Origin: Phil1 sp964612925
Lineage (GTDB): Bacteria; Bacillota; Clostridia; Christensenellales; CAG-138
NCBI GenBank assembly: GCA_964612925.1
Contig: CAZTFU010000021.1
Coordinates: forward strand, 1-33,301
DNA length: 33,301 nt
Reading direction: 5' to 3'
Under the pieces are notes generated by a model, which saw nothing but the letters and a program-made list of their open reading frames with translations, made no database searches and was not told the DNA's origin. This document shows, one piece after another, positions 1-8,918 of this stretch (its first letter is position 1; every line of letters starts with the position of its first letter). A program made the translations under genes and the position numbers.

Positions 1-17
1 CCACCTCCCCTCCCCTT

Positions 18-23
18 TGTCAA
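18..23 (-). promoter_or_regulatory. Possible -35 box of a gene beyond the left edge
   Basis: On the minus strand this is a perfect TTGACA. A -10 box at normal spacing would fall just outside the window, so only half of the promoter can be judged. The pyrimidine-rich run at 1-17 reads as a purine-rich GGGGAGGGGAGG stretch on the minus strand. The call rests on the consensus hexamer alone. Confidence 0.25.
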
Positions 24-114
24 CTACCTTTTTCCCTTTTTTTGAAATTATTTTTTGAAAAGCTCATTTTTTATTTGAATTGTGTTTCTTCTTATTATAT
101 ATACACAACATATT

Positions 115-138
115 GGGGCGGAGCTTGCGCCCCGCCCC
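115..138 (-). terminator. Candidate terminator of the sortase lipoprotein gene
   Basis: An inverted repeat with 7-bp arms (GGGGCGG at 115-121, CCGCCCC at 132-138) lies about 24 bases after the stop codon of the leftward gene. On the minus strand it is followed by a mixed T/A/G stretch rather than a clean T-run, so it is a weak intrinsic terminator at best. Confidence 0.45.
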
Positions 139-161
139 ATCAGAGTTTCATCTTAATCCGA

Positions 162-2258
162 TCAATAGTCAACCTTCTTCAGCACATAATAAAGTCTTGC
201 GCCCTTATTGGCGTCGCTGTGCTCATTTGCGCAGGTGAGTATGGTAAGAAACTCATCTTCGGCGGAAACGTTGGTGCTGAATTCCACTCCGCTCAGCTTT
301 TCGGTCTGAGCCTTGACTTCCTCTATCCACTTCTCGATTTCCTCATCGGTGTCGCGCGTATAGTCGCCGCTGTACGGCCACCAGATGTATTCCATTACGG
401 ATTCGTCATCCGCAACGGGAACGGTGGTTTCAAACATGGCGAATATTTCGTAGCGTGCCTCCTCACCGTAGAGGTAAATGTCCCACACGCGCTCGGAATA
501 GATTGTAAGATCGGGCAGATCCTTCAGCTCCTTGCCGCAATACTTGGTGTGGTCGCATGTGGTCTTGCCCATATTGTATTCCTGAATATGGTGCAACTGG
601 TGGAACATGCTGCCGGAGGGTCTTGAATTATGCCCCGTTATGGCCTCATTCTTCTGCGGCCCATAATAATAGGAATATATGGAGCCCGACTCCGCTTTTT
701 CCTTTGCGGGTGTATGGTCGTTATAATACCATTTGCCCGTAAGGTCGAACATTATGGGGTAGCTTATGTTTGTGCCGAGTATCTCAATATAGCCCACGGT
801 ATCGTTATTGGCCTCGTATGCGGCCTTAAACTTATCCGTATATGTGCCGCGCACCTTTTTGCCGAACTGGTCAATGCTGCCCGTGCCGTTTGCGTATTCA
901 CTTATAGTGACCTTATCGCTTGCGGTGCAGGTCGCACCACTGCCGTTGTAGGCGGTGCTAAGCTGCAACGCCCTGAGATTTGCGCCGCTTACCTCGCCAC
1001 TGTTGGCCAACACGCCGTCAACAAGTGCGGCATCCTCTTGAGTTACCGCTCCGTCGCCGTTACCGTCACCGAGTATGACTATAGTGCCAACCTCACTTCC
1101 GTCTGCCGCGGCTTTCATGCCCGTGGCTACGGTATCCGTGTCAAGTGCGGCCGTACCGTCCGCCTTTGTCACGTCAACGCTGTTTGCGCCCGTGAACAGG
1201 GCAACGAGTGCCTTTGCCGTTTCAACGCTGTCCCCCACTTCTATGCCGCGAATGTAGTTTTCGCCGTTCACGGATTCAACATAGGGTCTGAGATTAAACG
1301 TTGCCACGTCGCACTGAAGATCGGTATTCTTGCCATAGGCGTATGCGTAGCCGTTCTTATCCATAACGACCGCATGCGTTTCGCCGACCGATACGGCAAC
1401 CGCATTCTTAACGGCGGTAATATCCTTTGAATCCGCATAAACAAGCGGGTCATTGTCCGCCTCAACTTCCATTGCCGCAACAACGCTTCCGTCCGCACGC
1501 ACCGCAACAAGACCCGCGGCGCCGATGTCAACGGCGACATAATCGCTGTTTGCGTCAAATGCGGCGGTATCTATGGTGGCAAGCAGCTTGCCCTCGGCGG
1601 TAACGGCCGCCGCGCGGTCCGCACCCGCAGCTATCTTGACCACGCCGCTCCAAGCGGAAACATCTATTGTACTGCTTGTTGAAACAACACTGCCGTCGCT
1701 CTTCAATCCGATAACGAACGTGTCACCCGCGGCAATGCTCACTATATCGCTCCATGCGGAAACGTCCGCTGCGCCGCTTGTTGAAACGACTGTGCCGTCC
1801 TGCTTCAGTGCGGCTACGAAATCATCGCCCGCGGCCGCCATATATACATTCGTCCAGCCGCCGAGCGCTTCACTTGAGCTCATTTCACCCGCAAAGAGAA
1901 CGCTTCCGTCGCTCTTCACGCCAACGCTTGCCGTTTTGCCCGCCGCAATGAACACCACGTCCTTCCAGTCGCTTACCTTGCGCTGGCCGAATTCGTCATG
2001 ACCGCCGCTGATAACGGTGCCGTTCGTCCTAAGGCCGATATTGTGTATGCTGCCCGCGGCTATCATACCCGTGCCGCCAAGAGTTTCCCGCGTGAGCGCA
2101 ACGTTTTCGTTCACGCCGACTTCCGCGCCGTTATTGGGTGCGGGGGTAGCCGTGCCTATATTCACGGGCAGGTTGTTTTCCTCATCATTGCCCGTGCAGC
2201 CCGCAAAAAGTGCCGCCGCCATTACAAGCGTGAGCAATAGGGCAGTAATCTTTTTCAT
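162..2258 (-). CDS. Lipoprotein with RCC1-like propeller, dockerin-like module and class B sortase domain
   Basis: The 698-residue product begins with a lipoprotein signal (lipobox LFAGC, Cys21), so it should be anchored outside the membrane. From about residue 65 to 315 there are seven RCC1-like repeats of the AAG...LKSDGSV type, starting near 67, 105, 142, 176, 210, 245 and 290, as expected for a seven-bladed propeller. Residues 325-440 resemble a dockerin module: one intact calcium loop (GDGNGDGAVTQED, ligands D398, N400, D402, D409) and a second, degenerate half. Residues 480-698 are a sortase B-like domain with TVGYIEILGTNISYP, catalytic His543 in GHNSR, Cys676 in TILTC and Arg688. The ATG at 2258 is chosen, 11 bases after GGAGG; an in-frame TTG at 2264 lies 5 bases after it. 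The stand-alone gene has no pilin or NPXTN substrate next to it. The domains are clear; the substrate is unknown. Confidence 0.85.
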   Translation of the reverse strand: MKKITALLLTLVMAAALFAGCTGNDEENNLPVNIGTATPAPNNGAEVGVNENVALTRETLGGTGMIAAGSIHNIGLRTNGTVISGGHDEFGQRKVSDWKDVVFIAAGKTASVGVKSDGSVLFAGEMSSSEALGGWTNVYMAAAGDDFVAALKQDGTVVSTSGAADVSAWSDIVSIAAGDTFVIGLKSDGSVVSTSSTIDVSAWSGVVKIAAGADRAAAVTAEGKLLATIDTAAFDANSDYVAVDIGAAGLVAVRADGSVVAAMEVEADNDPLVYADSKDITAVKNAVAVSVGETHAVVMDKNGYAYAYGKNTDLQCDVATFNLRPYVESVNGENYIRGIEVGDSVETAKALVALFTGANSVDVTKADGTAALDTDTVATGMKAAADGSEVGTIVILGDGNGDGAVTQEDAALVDGVLANSGEVSGANLRALQLSTAYNGSGATCTASDKVTISEYANGTGSIDQFGKKVRGTYTDKFKAAYEANNDTVGYIEILGTNISYPIMFDLTGKWYYNDHTPAKEKAESGSIYSYYYGPQKNEAITGHNSRPSGSMFHQLHHIQEYNMGKTTCDHTKYCGKELKDLPDLTIYSERVWDIYLYGEEARYEIFAMFETTVPVADDESVMEYIWWPYSGDYTRDTDEEIEKWIEEVKAQTEKLSGVEFSTNVSAEDEFLTILTCANEHSDANKGARLYYVLKKVDY

Positions 2259-2300
2259 ATGCAAACATTCCTCCGATCAAGTTTATTTGTGTACTGCAAT

Positions 2301-2329
2301 ATCATATCATATCATACACCTTGGCGCAA
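2301..2329 (-). promoter_or_regulatory. Promoter of the sortase lipoprotein gene
   Basis: On the minus strand, TTGCGC (2329-2324) and TATGAT (2306-2301) are separated by 17 bases, about 45 bases upstream of the start codon. The -10 lies in a short ATATG repeat, so the exact register is uncertain. Between this and the divergent hut promoter (2341-2453) I see nothing else I can name. Confidence 0.5.
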
Positions 2330-2453
2330 ATGCCCTAATACGAATTTACAGATTCTACATATTTTATTTGCCCCTCACATTGCGACACGGAATATCGGCC
2401 TGTCGAGAAAAGTCGGCATTCCGCCGCTCGTTCGACGCTCCCGTAGAATATAT

Positions 2454-2483
2454 TTGCGTTAGGGTCGTGCATTACTTTATAAT
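2454..2483 (+). promoter_or_regulatory. Promoter of the hut operon
   Basis: TTGCGT (2454-2459) and a perfect TATAAT (2478-2483) are 18 bases apart, about 50 bases before hutH. A second TATAAT overlaps at 2484-2489. No operator, terminator-antiterminator or HutP-type binding repeat could be recognised, and no hut regulator gene lies in the window. Confidence 0.5.
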
Positions 2484-2532
2484 TATAATGTATATACAAT
2501 CACATGAAACTTCCGAAAGGGGTGCTTTCCAT

Positions 2533-4056
2533 ATGATATACTTAAACGGACGGGATCTTACAATAGAACAGGTGATAAGTGTTACACGCAATAAAGAGGC
2601 GGTATGCATTGCACCCGAGGCCGAACCTCCCATGGACCGTGCGCGTGCCTATGTTGAGCAAAAGGTTGCGCAGGGCGCGGTGGTATACGGCCTTACCACG
2701 GGGTTCGGCAAGTTTCAGGATAAATACATATCCGCATCGGACACGGCAACGCTTCAAAGGAACCTTATCGAATCCCACGCCTGTGCAATGGGAGAACCGT
2801 TTGCGCGTGACATAACCCGCGGCATAATGCTATTAAGATGTAACGCCCTCTGCCGCGGCAATTCGGGCATACGCAGGAGCACGGTTCAAACGCTTATTGA
2901 CATGCTCAACCGCGGCGTTCACCCCATAATACCGCAAAAGGGCAGTCTTGGTGCAAGCGGAGACTTGGCTCCCCTTGCGCACATGGCGCTTGTGCTTATA
3001 GGCGAGGGCGAGGCCGAATACATGGGCGAACGCCTAAGCGGGGCGGAGGCTATGCGCCGCGCCGACATTGCGCCCGTTGAGCTTGCCGCAAAGGAAGGAC
3101 TTGCGCTTATAAACGGCACGCAGGTCATGACAAGCGTGGGACTTCATGCGGTATATGATGCCGTTGAGCTTGCAAAGGTAGCCGACATTGCCGCCGCCAT
3201 GACCGCCGAGGCTCAGCTTGGCATTACAAAAGCATTTGATAAAAAGGTACACGAACTGCGCGGCCACAAGGGTCAAATCGACTGCGCGGAAAATATAAGA
3301 CGTCTGCTTGAGGGCAGTCGCCTTTGTGCGCCCACTCAGCAGGGCAAGGTGCAGGATGCTTATTCCATACGCTGTGTGCCGCAGATACACGGCGCAAGCC
3401 GCGATGCCATAGATTATGTTTATTCGGCCGTTACGCGGGAGATAAACGCCGTGACCGATAACCCCATAATCTTCCCCGATGATGACGATGCGATATCGGG
3501 CGGCAACTTTCACGGTCAGCCCATGGCACTTGCGTTCGACTTTTTGGGTATTGCGTTGAGCGAATACGCTAACGTTTCCGAACGAAGGCTTGAACGGCTT
3601 GTAAATCCGCAGCTTTCAAACGGTCTGCCCGCTTTCCTTACCGAAAACGGCGGCCTTAATTCGGGCTTTATGATAGCGCAGTATTCCGCCGCCAGCATGG
3701 TAAGCGAAAACAAGGTGTACGCGCACCCCGCAAGCGTGGATTCAATACCGTCAAGCGCGAATCAGGAAGATCATGTAAGCATGGGCACCACCGCCGCGCG
3801 CAAGGCACTTATGATACTCGATAACGCAAGAAAGGTCATAGCAATTGAGCTTGCGGCGGCGTTCCAAGCGCTTTATTTGAGGGGAGTCGAGCTCCTATCT
3901 CCCGCCACACGCGCCGTTTGGAATGAAATTGGCAGCGTTATGGTTCCCATAGAAAACGATATTATAATGTACCCCGTGCTGAACGCGGTGGAAGAACTTA
4001 TAATAAACGGACATATACTTTCCGCTGCCGAAGGCGTATGCGGAGAGCTTAAATAA
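2533..4056 (+). CDS. hutH: Histidine ammonia-lyase
   Basis: Catalyses the first step of histidine breakdown, L-histidine to trans-urocanate plus ammonia, in the cytosol. The 507-residue product has the normal family length. The Ala-Ser-Gly triad that cyclises to the MIO electrophile is at 141-143 inside GSLGASGDLAPLAH. The YGLTTGFGK motif supplies the active-site tyrosine (Tyr52), and NGTQ is at 194-197. The ATG at 2533 is preceded by AAGGGG and gives the usual N-terminus. The reading frame is open further upstream, but that part has no family similarity and runs over the promoter. First gene of a six-gene operon, 23 bases before hutU. Confidence 0.97.
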   Translation: MIYLNGRDLTIEQVISVTRNKEAVCIAPEAEPPMDRARAYVEQKVAQGAVVYGLTTGFGKFQDKYISASDTATLQRNLIESHACAMGEPFARDITRGIMLLRCNALCRGNSGIRRSTVQTLIDMLNRGVHPIIPQKGSLGASGDLAPLAHMALVLIGEGEAEYMGERLSGAEAMRRADIAPVELAAKEGLALINGTQVMTSVGLHAVYDAVELAKVADIAAAMTAEAQLGITKAFDKKVHELRGHKGQIDCAENIRRLLEGSRLCAPTQQGKVQDAYSIRCVPQIHGASRDAIDYVYSAVTREINAVTDNPIIFPDDDDAISGGNFHGQPMALAFDFLGIALSEYANVSERRLERLVNPQLSNGLPAFLTENGGLNSGFMIAQYSAASMVSENKVYAHPASVDSIPSSANQEDHVSMGTTAARKALMILDNARKVIAIELAAAFQALYLRGVELLSPATRAVWNEIGSVMVPIENDIIMYPVLNAVEELIINGHILSAAEGVCGELK

Positions 4057-4079
4057 TACAGAATAAAGGAGGATGCAAC

Positions 4080-6104
4080 ATGCTGAACAGCACCATAGCC
4101 GATGCAATGACCGTAAAGCTTGACTCTACCCTGCCCGAATACCCGAAATTCGTCGAGGGCATTCGCCGTGCACCCGACAGGGGGTTCCGCCTTACAAGGG
4201 CTCAGGCGGAAACGGCACTGAGGAATGCATTAAGGTACGTTCCCGAGGAGCTTCACTCGACCCTTGCGCCCGAGTTTATGGAGGAGCTTGTAACGCGCGG
4301 GCGCATATACGCCTATCGCTTCCGCCCCGAGGGGCGCATATACGGCAAGCCCATAGATGAATACAAAGGCAACTGCATTGAGGGCAAGGCGTTTCAGGTG
4401 ATGATGGACAATAATCTTGATTTTGAAATTGCCCTTTACCCTTATGAGCTTGTGACCTACGGCGAAACGGGCAGCGTGTGCCAGAATTGGCTTCAGTACC
4501 GCCTTATAAAGAAATATCTCGAACAGCTTACCGAAAATCAAACGCTTGTAGTTGAATCGGGGCATCCGCTGGGGCTTTTCCCATCTCGACCCGAAGCTCC
4601 CCGCGTGATAATAACGAATGCCATGATGGTCGGCATGTTCGACAATGCACACGACTGGGAAGTTGCCGAGGAAATGGGCGTTGCCAATTACGGGCAGATG
4701 ACCGCGGGCGGCTGGATGTACATAGGTCCGCAGGGCATAGTTCACGGCACCTTTAATACCATACTCGGCGCGGGGCGCAAATTCCTCGGCATAAGCAAGA
4801 CCGATGACCTTCACGGGCGGTTGTTCGTTTCAAGCGGACTTGGCGGCATGAGCGGCGCACAGCCCAAGGCCGCCAACATAGCAAATGCGGTCGGCGTGTT
4901 CGCGGAGGTGGACATGAGCCGCATAGATACCCGCTTTAATCAGGGGTGGGTGGACATGGTAAGCGATAACCTTGACGAGGTGTTCTCGCTTGCATCAAAA
5001 GCGCAAAAGCTTGAAGAGGGGCTGTCGATAGCGTATCACGGCAACATAGTGGATCTTCTTGAATATGCGGTTGAAAAGAACATACACATTGACCTTTTGA
5101 GCGACCAGACATCCTGCCACAATGCATATGAAGGCGGCTACTGCCCCGCAGGGCTTACGTTCGAGCAGCGCACCGAAATGCTGCACACCGACAGAGAAGG
5201 CTTTAAGGCGCTTGTGGATAAGTCCCTGCGCCGCCACTTTGATGCGATTCAGTCACTTACAAAGCGCGGCACATACTTCTTTGATTACGGCAATTCGTTC
5301 ATGAAGGCCGTGTATGACAGCGGCGTAAAGGAGATTTCCAAGAACGGTTATGACGAGAAGGACGGCTTTATTTTCCCATCCTATGTTGAGGATATAATGG
5401 GGCCGGAACTTTTCGATTACGGCTACGGGCCGTTCCGCTGGGTATGTTTGTCGGGCAAAAGCGAAGATCTTGACAAGACCGATGCCGCCGCAATGAGCTG
5501 TATCGACCCGAACCGCCGTTTTCAGGACAGGGACAACTACATCTGGATACGCGACGCAAAGGAGAACAATCTTGTTGTCGGCACACAGGCAAGAATACTT
5601 TATCAGGATGAGCTTGGCCGCATGCGCATAGCACTGAAGTTCAACGAAATGGTGCGCAACGGCGAAATAGGCCCCGTAATGCTCGGCCGCGACCACCATG
5701 ACGTGTCGGGTACGGATTCGCCCTTCCGCGAAACAAGCAACATAAAGGACGGATCAAACGTAATGGCGGACATGGCGGTACAGTGCTTTGCGGGCAACGC
5801 ATCTCGCGGCATGAGCCTGTGTGCACTGCACAACGGCGGCGGAGTCGGCATAGGCAAGGCCATAAACGGCGGATTCGGACTGGTGCTTGACGGAAGCGAG
5901 CGTGTTGACAACGTTATAAAGAGTGCAATGAGTTGGGACGTTATGGGCGGCGTTGCAAGAAGGAGCTGGGCGCGCAACCCCCACGGCATGGAAACGGCGG
6001 CAGATTACAACATGCGCCGCAAGGGTGAAGGCCACATAACCATTCCGTATATTGTTGACGATTGCCTTATTCAAAATGCGGTAAACGCAAAAATGGACAA
6101 ATAA
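4080..6104 (+). CDS. hutU: Urocanate hydratase, long form
   Basis: Converts urocanate to 4-imidazolone-5-propionate with tightly bound NAD+. At 674 residues it is much longer than the roughly 555-residue enzyme of Pseudomonas or Bacillus and matches the length of the animal-type enzyme. The region matching the short enzymes' FQGLPARICW signature reads VVGTQARILY here, so the cysteine of that signature is absent, and it is followed by RDHHDVSGTDSPFRETSN. From memory this wording is shared with the long class. Glycine-rich GLGGMSGAQPKAAN near residue 258 fits the NAD-binding region. A strong AGGAGG (4067-4072) sits 7 bases before the ATG. Second gene of the operon, 19 bases before ftcD. Confidence 0.95.
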   Translation: MLNSTIADAMTVKLDSTLPEYPKFVEGIRRAPDRGFRLTRAQAETALRNALRYVPEELHSTLAPEFMEELVTRGRIYAYRFRPEGRIYGKPIDEYKGNCIEGKAFQVMMDNNLDFEIALYPYELVTYGETGSVCQNWLQYRLIKKYLEQLTENQTLVVESGHPLGLFPSRPEAPRVIITNAMMVGMFDNAHDWEVAEEMGVANYGQMTAGGWMYIGPQGIVHGTFNTILGAGRKFLGISKTDDLHGRLFVSSGLGGMSGAQPKAANIANAVGVFAEVDMSRIDTRFNQGWVDMVSDNLDEVFSLASKAQKLEEGLSIAYHGNIVDLLEYAVEKNIHIDLLSDQTSCHNAYEGGYCPAGLTFEQRTEMLHTDREGFKALVDKSLRRHFDAIQSLTKRGTYFFDYGNSFMKAVYDSGVKEISKNGYDEKDGFIFPSYVEDIMGPELFDYGYGPFRWVCLSGKSEDLDKTDAAAMSCIDPNRRFQDRDNYIWIRDAKENNLVVGTQARILYQDELGRMRIALKFNEMVRNGEIGPVMLGRDHHDVSGTDSPFRETSNIKDGSNVMADMAVQCFAGNASRGMSLCALHNGGGVGIGKAINGGFGLVLDGSERVDNVIKSAMSWDVMGGVARRSWARNPHGMETAADYNMRRKGEGHITIPYIVDDCLIQNAVNAKMDK

Positions 6105-6123
6105 CAGCGAAAGGATAATAAAA

Positions 6124-7020
6124 ATGGAAAGAATAGTTGAATGTGTACCCAATATAAGCGAAGGCAGGCGGAGCGAAATAATCGAGGCAATAGTAGATGA
6201 GGTAAGGTCAACGCCTTCCGTAATGCTGCTTGACTATTCAAGTGACGAAAGCCACAACCGCACGGTCATAACCTTCATGGGAGAGCCCGAAGCGGTGGTC
6301 AATGCGGCGGTAAAGCTTGCAAAAAAGGCCGCGGAGCTTATCGACCTTACCTGCCATACGGGTGAACACCCCCGTATGGGCGCGGTTGACGTGATTCCGC
6401 TTATACCCATTCGCGGCATAACAAATGAAGAAACCGTGGAGCTTTCAAAGCATCTTGCCCAAAGGGTATGTGAGGAGGCGGACATTCCCGTTTTCCTTTA
6501 TGAGGACAGCGCATCCGCACCGCACAGAGTAAACCTTGCCGCCGTGCGCAAGGGGCAGTTTGAGGGCATGGCCGAAAAGGTACAACAGGAAGAATGGGAG
6601 CCCGACTTTGGCGGCAGGCGCATACACCCGACCGCGGGCGTGGTGGCCGTTGGGTGCAGAATGCCCCTTGTTGCGTTCAACATAAACCTTTCAACAAGCG
6701 ACGTTTCGATAGCAAGCAAGATTGCCAAGATAATTCGCCGCTCCTCCGGCGGATTTGATTGCGTAAAGGCACTTGGCATAATGATCGACGAAAGGAACAT
6801 TGCGCAGGTTTCAATAAACATGACCGATTTTACCCGCACACCGCTTTACCGCGTGCTTGAGCTTGTGCGCTTTGAGGCGGCACGTTACGGCGTACACGTT
6901 GTGGGCACGGAGATAATAGGTCTTACGCCCATGCGCGCACTTGTGGACAGTGCGGAATACTATCTGCAAATAGAGAACTTTGACGCGGACAAGCAGGTGC
7001 TTGAAAACTACATTCAGTAA
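6124..7020 (+). CDS. ftcD: Glutamate formiminotransferase
   Basis: Transfers the formimino group of N-formimino-L-glutamate to tetrahydrofolate, giving glutamate and 5-formimino-THF. The 298 residues correspond to the transferase half of the animal bifunctional enzyme (N- and C-subdomains). It opens with MERIVECVPNISEGR, and the catalytic histidine is His82 in GEHPRMGAVDVIPLIP. The cyclodeaminase half is a separate gene two positions downstream. Its presence, with no hutG or hutF in the operon, shows that this organism uses the THF-dependent branch of histidine degradation. The ribosome-binding site is weak (AAAGGA), so translation may depend on coupling to hutU, 19 bases upstream. Confidence 0.95.
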   Translation: MERIVECVPNISEGRRSEIIEAIVDEVRSTPSVMLLDYSSDESHNRTVITFMGEPEAVVNAAVKLAKKAAELIDLTCHTGEHPRMGAVDVIPLIPIRGITNEETVELSKHLAQRVCEEADIPVFLYEDSASAPHRVNLAAVRKGQFEGMAEKVQQEEWEPDFGGRRIHPTAGVVAVGCRMPLVAFNINLSTSDVSIASKIAKIIRRSSGGFDCVKALGIMIDERNIAQVSINMTDFTRTPLYRVLELVRFEAARYGVHVVGTEIIGLTPMRALVDSAEYYLQIENFDADKQVLENYIQ

Positions 7021-7031
7021 GGAACGCCCGC

Positions 7032-8264
7032 ATGACAACGCTTGTTTACAACATAGGCAGGCTTGTGACCCCGCTTGGGTCAAAGCCGCGCGGCGGACTT
7101 TTGCAGTCAGACACGGCTAAGTACCATAATGCCGCCGTGCTTATTGAGGATGGGTGCATAGCCGCCGTATATGAGAACGGCGAACTGCCCAACATTGGCG
7201 CGGATGCCGTGACGATAGACGCGCACGGCCGCCTTGTAACTCCCTCACTTATAGATGCGCACACTCACCTTGTGTTCGGCGGTTGGCGGCAGAATGAAGT
7301 ACCGCTGAAGATCAACGGTGCAGGGTACTTGGACATACTCCGTGCCGGCGGCGGCATACTGTCAACCGTGCGTGCAACGCGCGCGGCAAGTGAGGATGCG
7401 CTTTATGAGAAGAGTTTCGCCTTCCTTGATGAACTTATGGCGCAGGGCGTGACTGCGGTTGAAATAAAAAGCGGCTACGGCCTTGATAAGGAAACGGAGC
7501 TGAAACAGCTTCGCGTAATAAAGCGGCTTAAAGAAAACCACGCCATGGACGTTGTTGCGACCTACTTGGGCGCACACGCCGTGCCCGAGGAATACGCGGG
7601 GCGCAGTGGAGAATACATCGATTTTATAATAAATGAGATGCTCCCGTTGATAAAGCGTGAGAACTTGGCGGAATTCTGTGACGTGTTCCTTGAAACGGGC
7701 GTTTTTAACGTTGAAGAGAGCGAAAGACTGCTTTCCGCCGCCAAGAGCATGGGCTTTGGGCTAAAGGTACACACGGACGAAATAGACTGCATAGGCGGCA
7801 GTACGCTTGCATCAAAGCTTGGCGCCGTGAGTGCGGAACACCTTATCGCAACCGATGATGCGGGTCTTTTCGCCCTTTCGGACAGCACTGTTACGGCCGT
7901 GCTTTTGCCCTGCACATCGCTTTATCTCAACAAGAGCTTTGCCCGTGCACGGGATATGATTCGCCTTAATATACCCGTGGCCATTGCAACGGACTTTAAC
8001 CCCGGCAGCTGCCCATCATTAAACATAGGCTTGTGCATGACAATGGGCTACCTTAAATACCGCATGACACCCGAGGAGGTGCTGACCGCCGTCACGCTCA
8101 ATGCGGCGTGTGCCATAGGCCGCGGAAGCACATTGGGTAGCATTGAGGTGGGCAAGCGCGGCGACCTTGTTATATGGGATGCCGAGGATTTGGAAACGCT
8201 GTGCTACAGAATGGGCTCCAACCTTGCCCACACGGTTATAAAGGGCGGCAAAAGAGTAATATAA
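7032..8264 (+). CDS. hutI: Imidazolonepropionase
   Basis: Hydrolyses 4-imidazolone-5-propionate to N-formimino-L-glutamate; a metal-dependent amidohydrolase. The 410-residue product has family length. Metal and catalytic residues are visible: His77 and His79 in DAHTHLVFGG, His182 in LGAHAVP, His247 in GLKVHTDEID and Asp321 in ATDFNPGSCPS. EIKSGYGLD at 144-152 is also typical. It starts 11 bases after ftcD. The gene order ftcD before hutI departs from the reaction order, but all steps are present. Confidence 0.96.
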   Translation: MTTLVYNIGRLVTPLGSKPRGGLLQSDTAKYHNAAVLIEDGCIAAVYENGELPNIGADAVTIDAHGRLVTPSLIDAHTHLVFGGWRQNEVPLKINGAGYLDILRAGGGILSTVRATRAASEDALYEKSFAFLDELMAQGVTAVEIKSGYGLDKETELKQLRVIKRLKENHAMDVVATYLGAHAVPEEYAGRSGEYIDFIINEMLPLIKRENLAEFCDVFLETGVFNVEESERLLSAAKSMGFGLKVHTDEIDCIGGSTLASKLGAVSAEHLIATDDAGLFALSDSTVTAVLLPCTSLYLNKSFARARDMIRLNIPVAIATDFNPGSCPSLNIGLCMTMGYLKYRMTPEEVLTAVTLNAACAIGRGSTLGSIEVGKRGDLVIWDAEDLETLCYRMGSNLAHTVIKGGKRVI

Positions 8265-8286
8265 AGCGAATTTACGGAGGAAAACC

Positions 8287-8916
8287 ATGCTTTGCGAATT
8301 AAAAATAAACGAGTATATGAATCTGCTTGCAAGTGATGCTCCCGCCCCCGGCGGCGGCAGTGCAAGTGCGCTTTGCGGGGCGCAGGGCGTTGCGCTTTGC
8401 GCAATGGTGGCCGCGCTTACGATAGGCAAAAAGAAATATGAGGAGCATTGGCCGCTCTGTGAAGAGGTATGCAAAAAGGCACTTGAGCTAAAGGAGCGCA
8501 TGATGCACCTTATCGATGAAGATACGGCGGCATTCGAGCGGGTAAGCGCGGCATATAAGCTGCCCAAGGATACCGACGAGCAGAAGGCCGCGCGAAGTTA
8601 TGCAATAGCGGAAGCTACGCTCGGTGCAACGCTTGTGCCGCTTGAAACGCTTAAAACCGCACATGAAGCCATGCTCCTTGCCGAGAGCCTTATAAGCAAA
8701 AGCAACACCAACTGTGCAAGCGATATAGGCGTTGCCGCGCTGAATACGGTAAGCTGTGCGCGGGGCGCATGGCTGAATGTTAAAATAAATCTCGGCGGCA
8801 TTCGCGATTCCGCACGCTCCGAGGAAATACGCCGCGTGGGCAGTGAACTGCTGAACGAATGTGAAGAGGCGGGTGAGCGCATTTACCGCACCATACTTGC
8901 CCAAATGGAGGAATAA
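8287..8916 (+). CDS. Formimino-THF cyclodeaminase (FTCD_C family)
   Basis: A 209-residue member of the cyclodeaminase/cyclohydrolase family, marked by APAPGGGSASAL at 18-29, DEDTAAFERV near 77 and SNTNCASDIGVAALNT near 138-153. Family members either deaminate 5-formimino-THF to 5,10-methenyl-THF (cyclodeaminase) or hydrolyse methenyl-THF to 10-formyl-THF (FchA). Placement in a hut operon beside a one-domain ftcD makes the cyclodeaminase role more likely, since that step is otherwise missing. A good GGAGG precedes the ATG. The stop codon is two bases before folD, whose ribosome-binding site lies inside this gene, so the two are probably translationally coupled. Confidence 0.88.
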   Translation: MLCELKINEYMNLLASDAPAPGGGSASALCGAQGVALCAMVAALTIGKKKYEEHWPLCEEVCKKALELKERMMHLIDEDTAAFERVSAAYKLPKDTDEQKAARSYAIAEATLGATLVPLETLKTAHEAMLLAESLISKSNTNCASDIGVAALNTVSCARGAWLNVKINLGGIRDSARSEEIRRVGSELLNECEEAGERIYRTILAQMEE

Positions 8917-8918
8917 AC

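Noticed and set aside
630..1430. Long open frames opposite the sortase lipoprotein gene
   Set aside because: They are antisense frames of a repetitive, GC-rich gene with no recognisable domain or ribosome-binding site.
2400..2440. Sequence CCTGTCGAGAAAAG resembling the end of the 20479 MITE-like element
   Set aside because: Only about 11 of 14 bases agree and no matching second end or hairpins follow, so chance is likely.
2017..2532. Upstream extension of the hutH reading frame
   Set aside because: It overlaps the divergent lipoprotein gene and both promoters and has no family similarity; the ATG at 2533 with its AAGGGG site gives a normal HutH N-terminus.
8287..8916. Calling this gene a simple FchA cyclohydrolase
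   Set aside because: The family covers both activities, and the hut context lacks any other cyclodeaminase, so formimino-THF cyclodeaminase is preferred.
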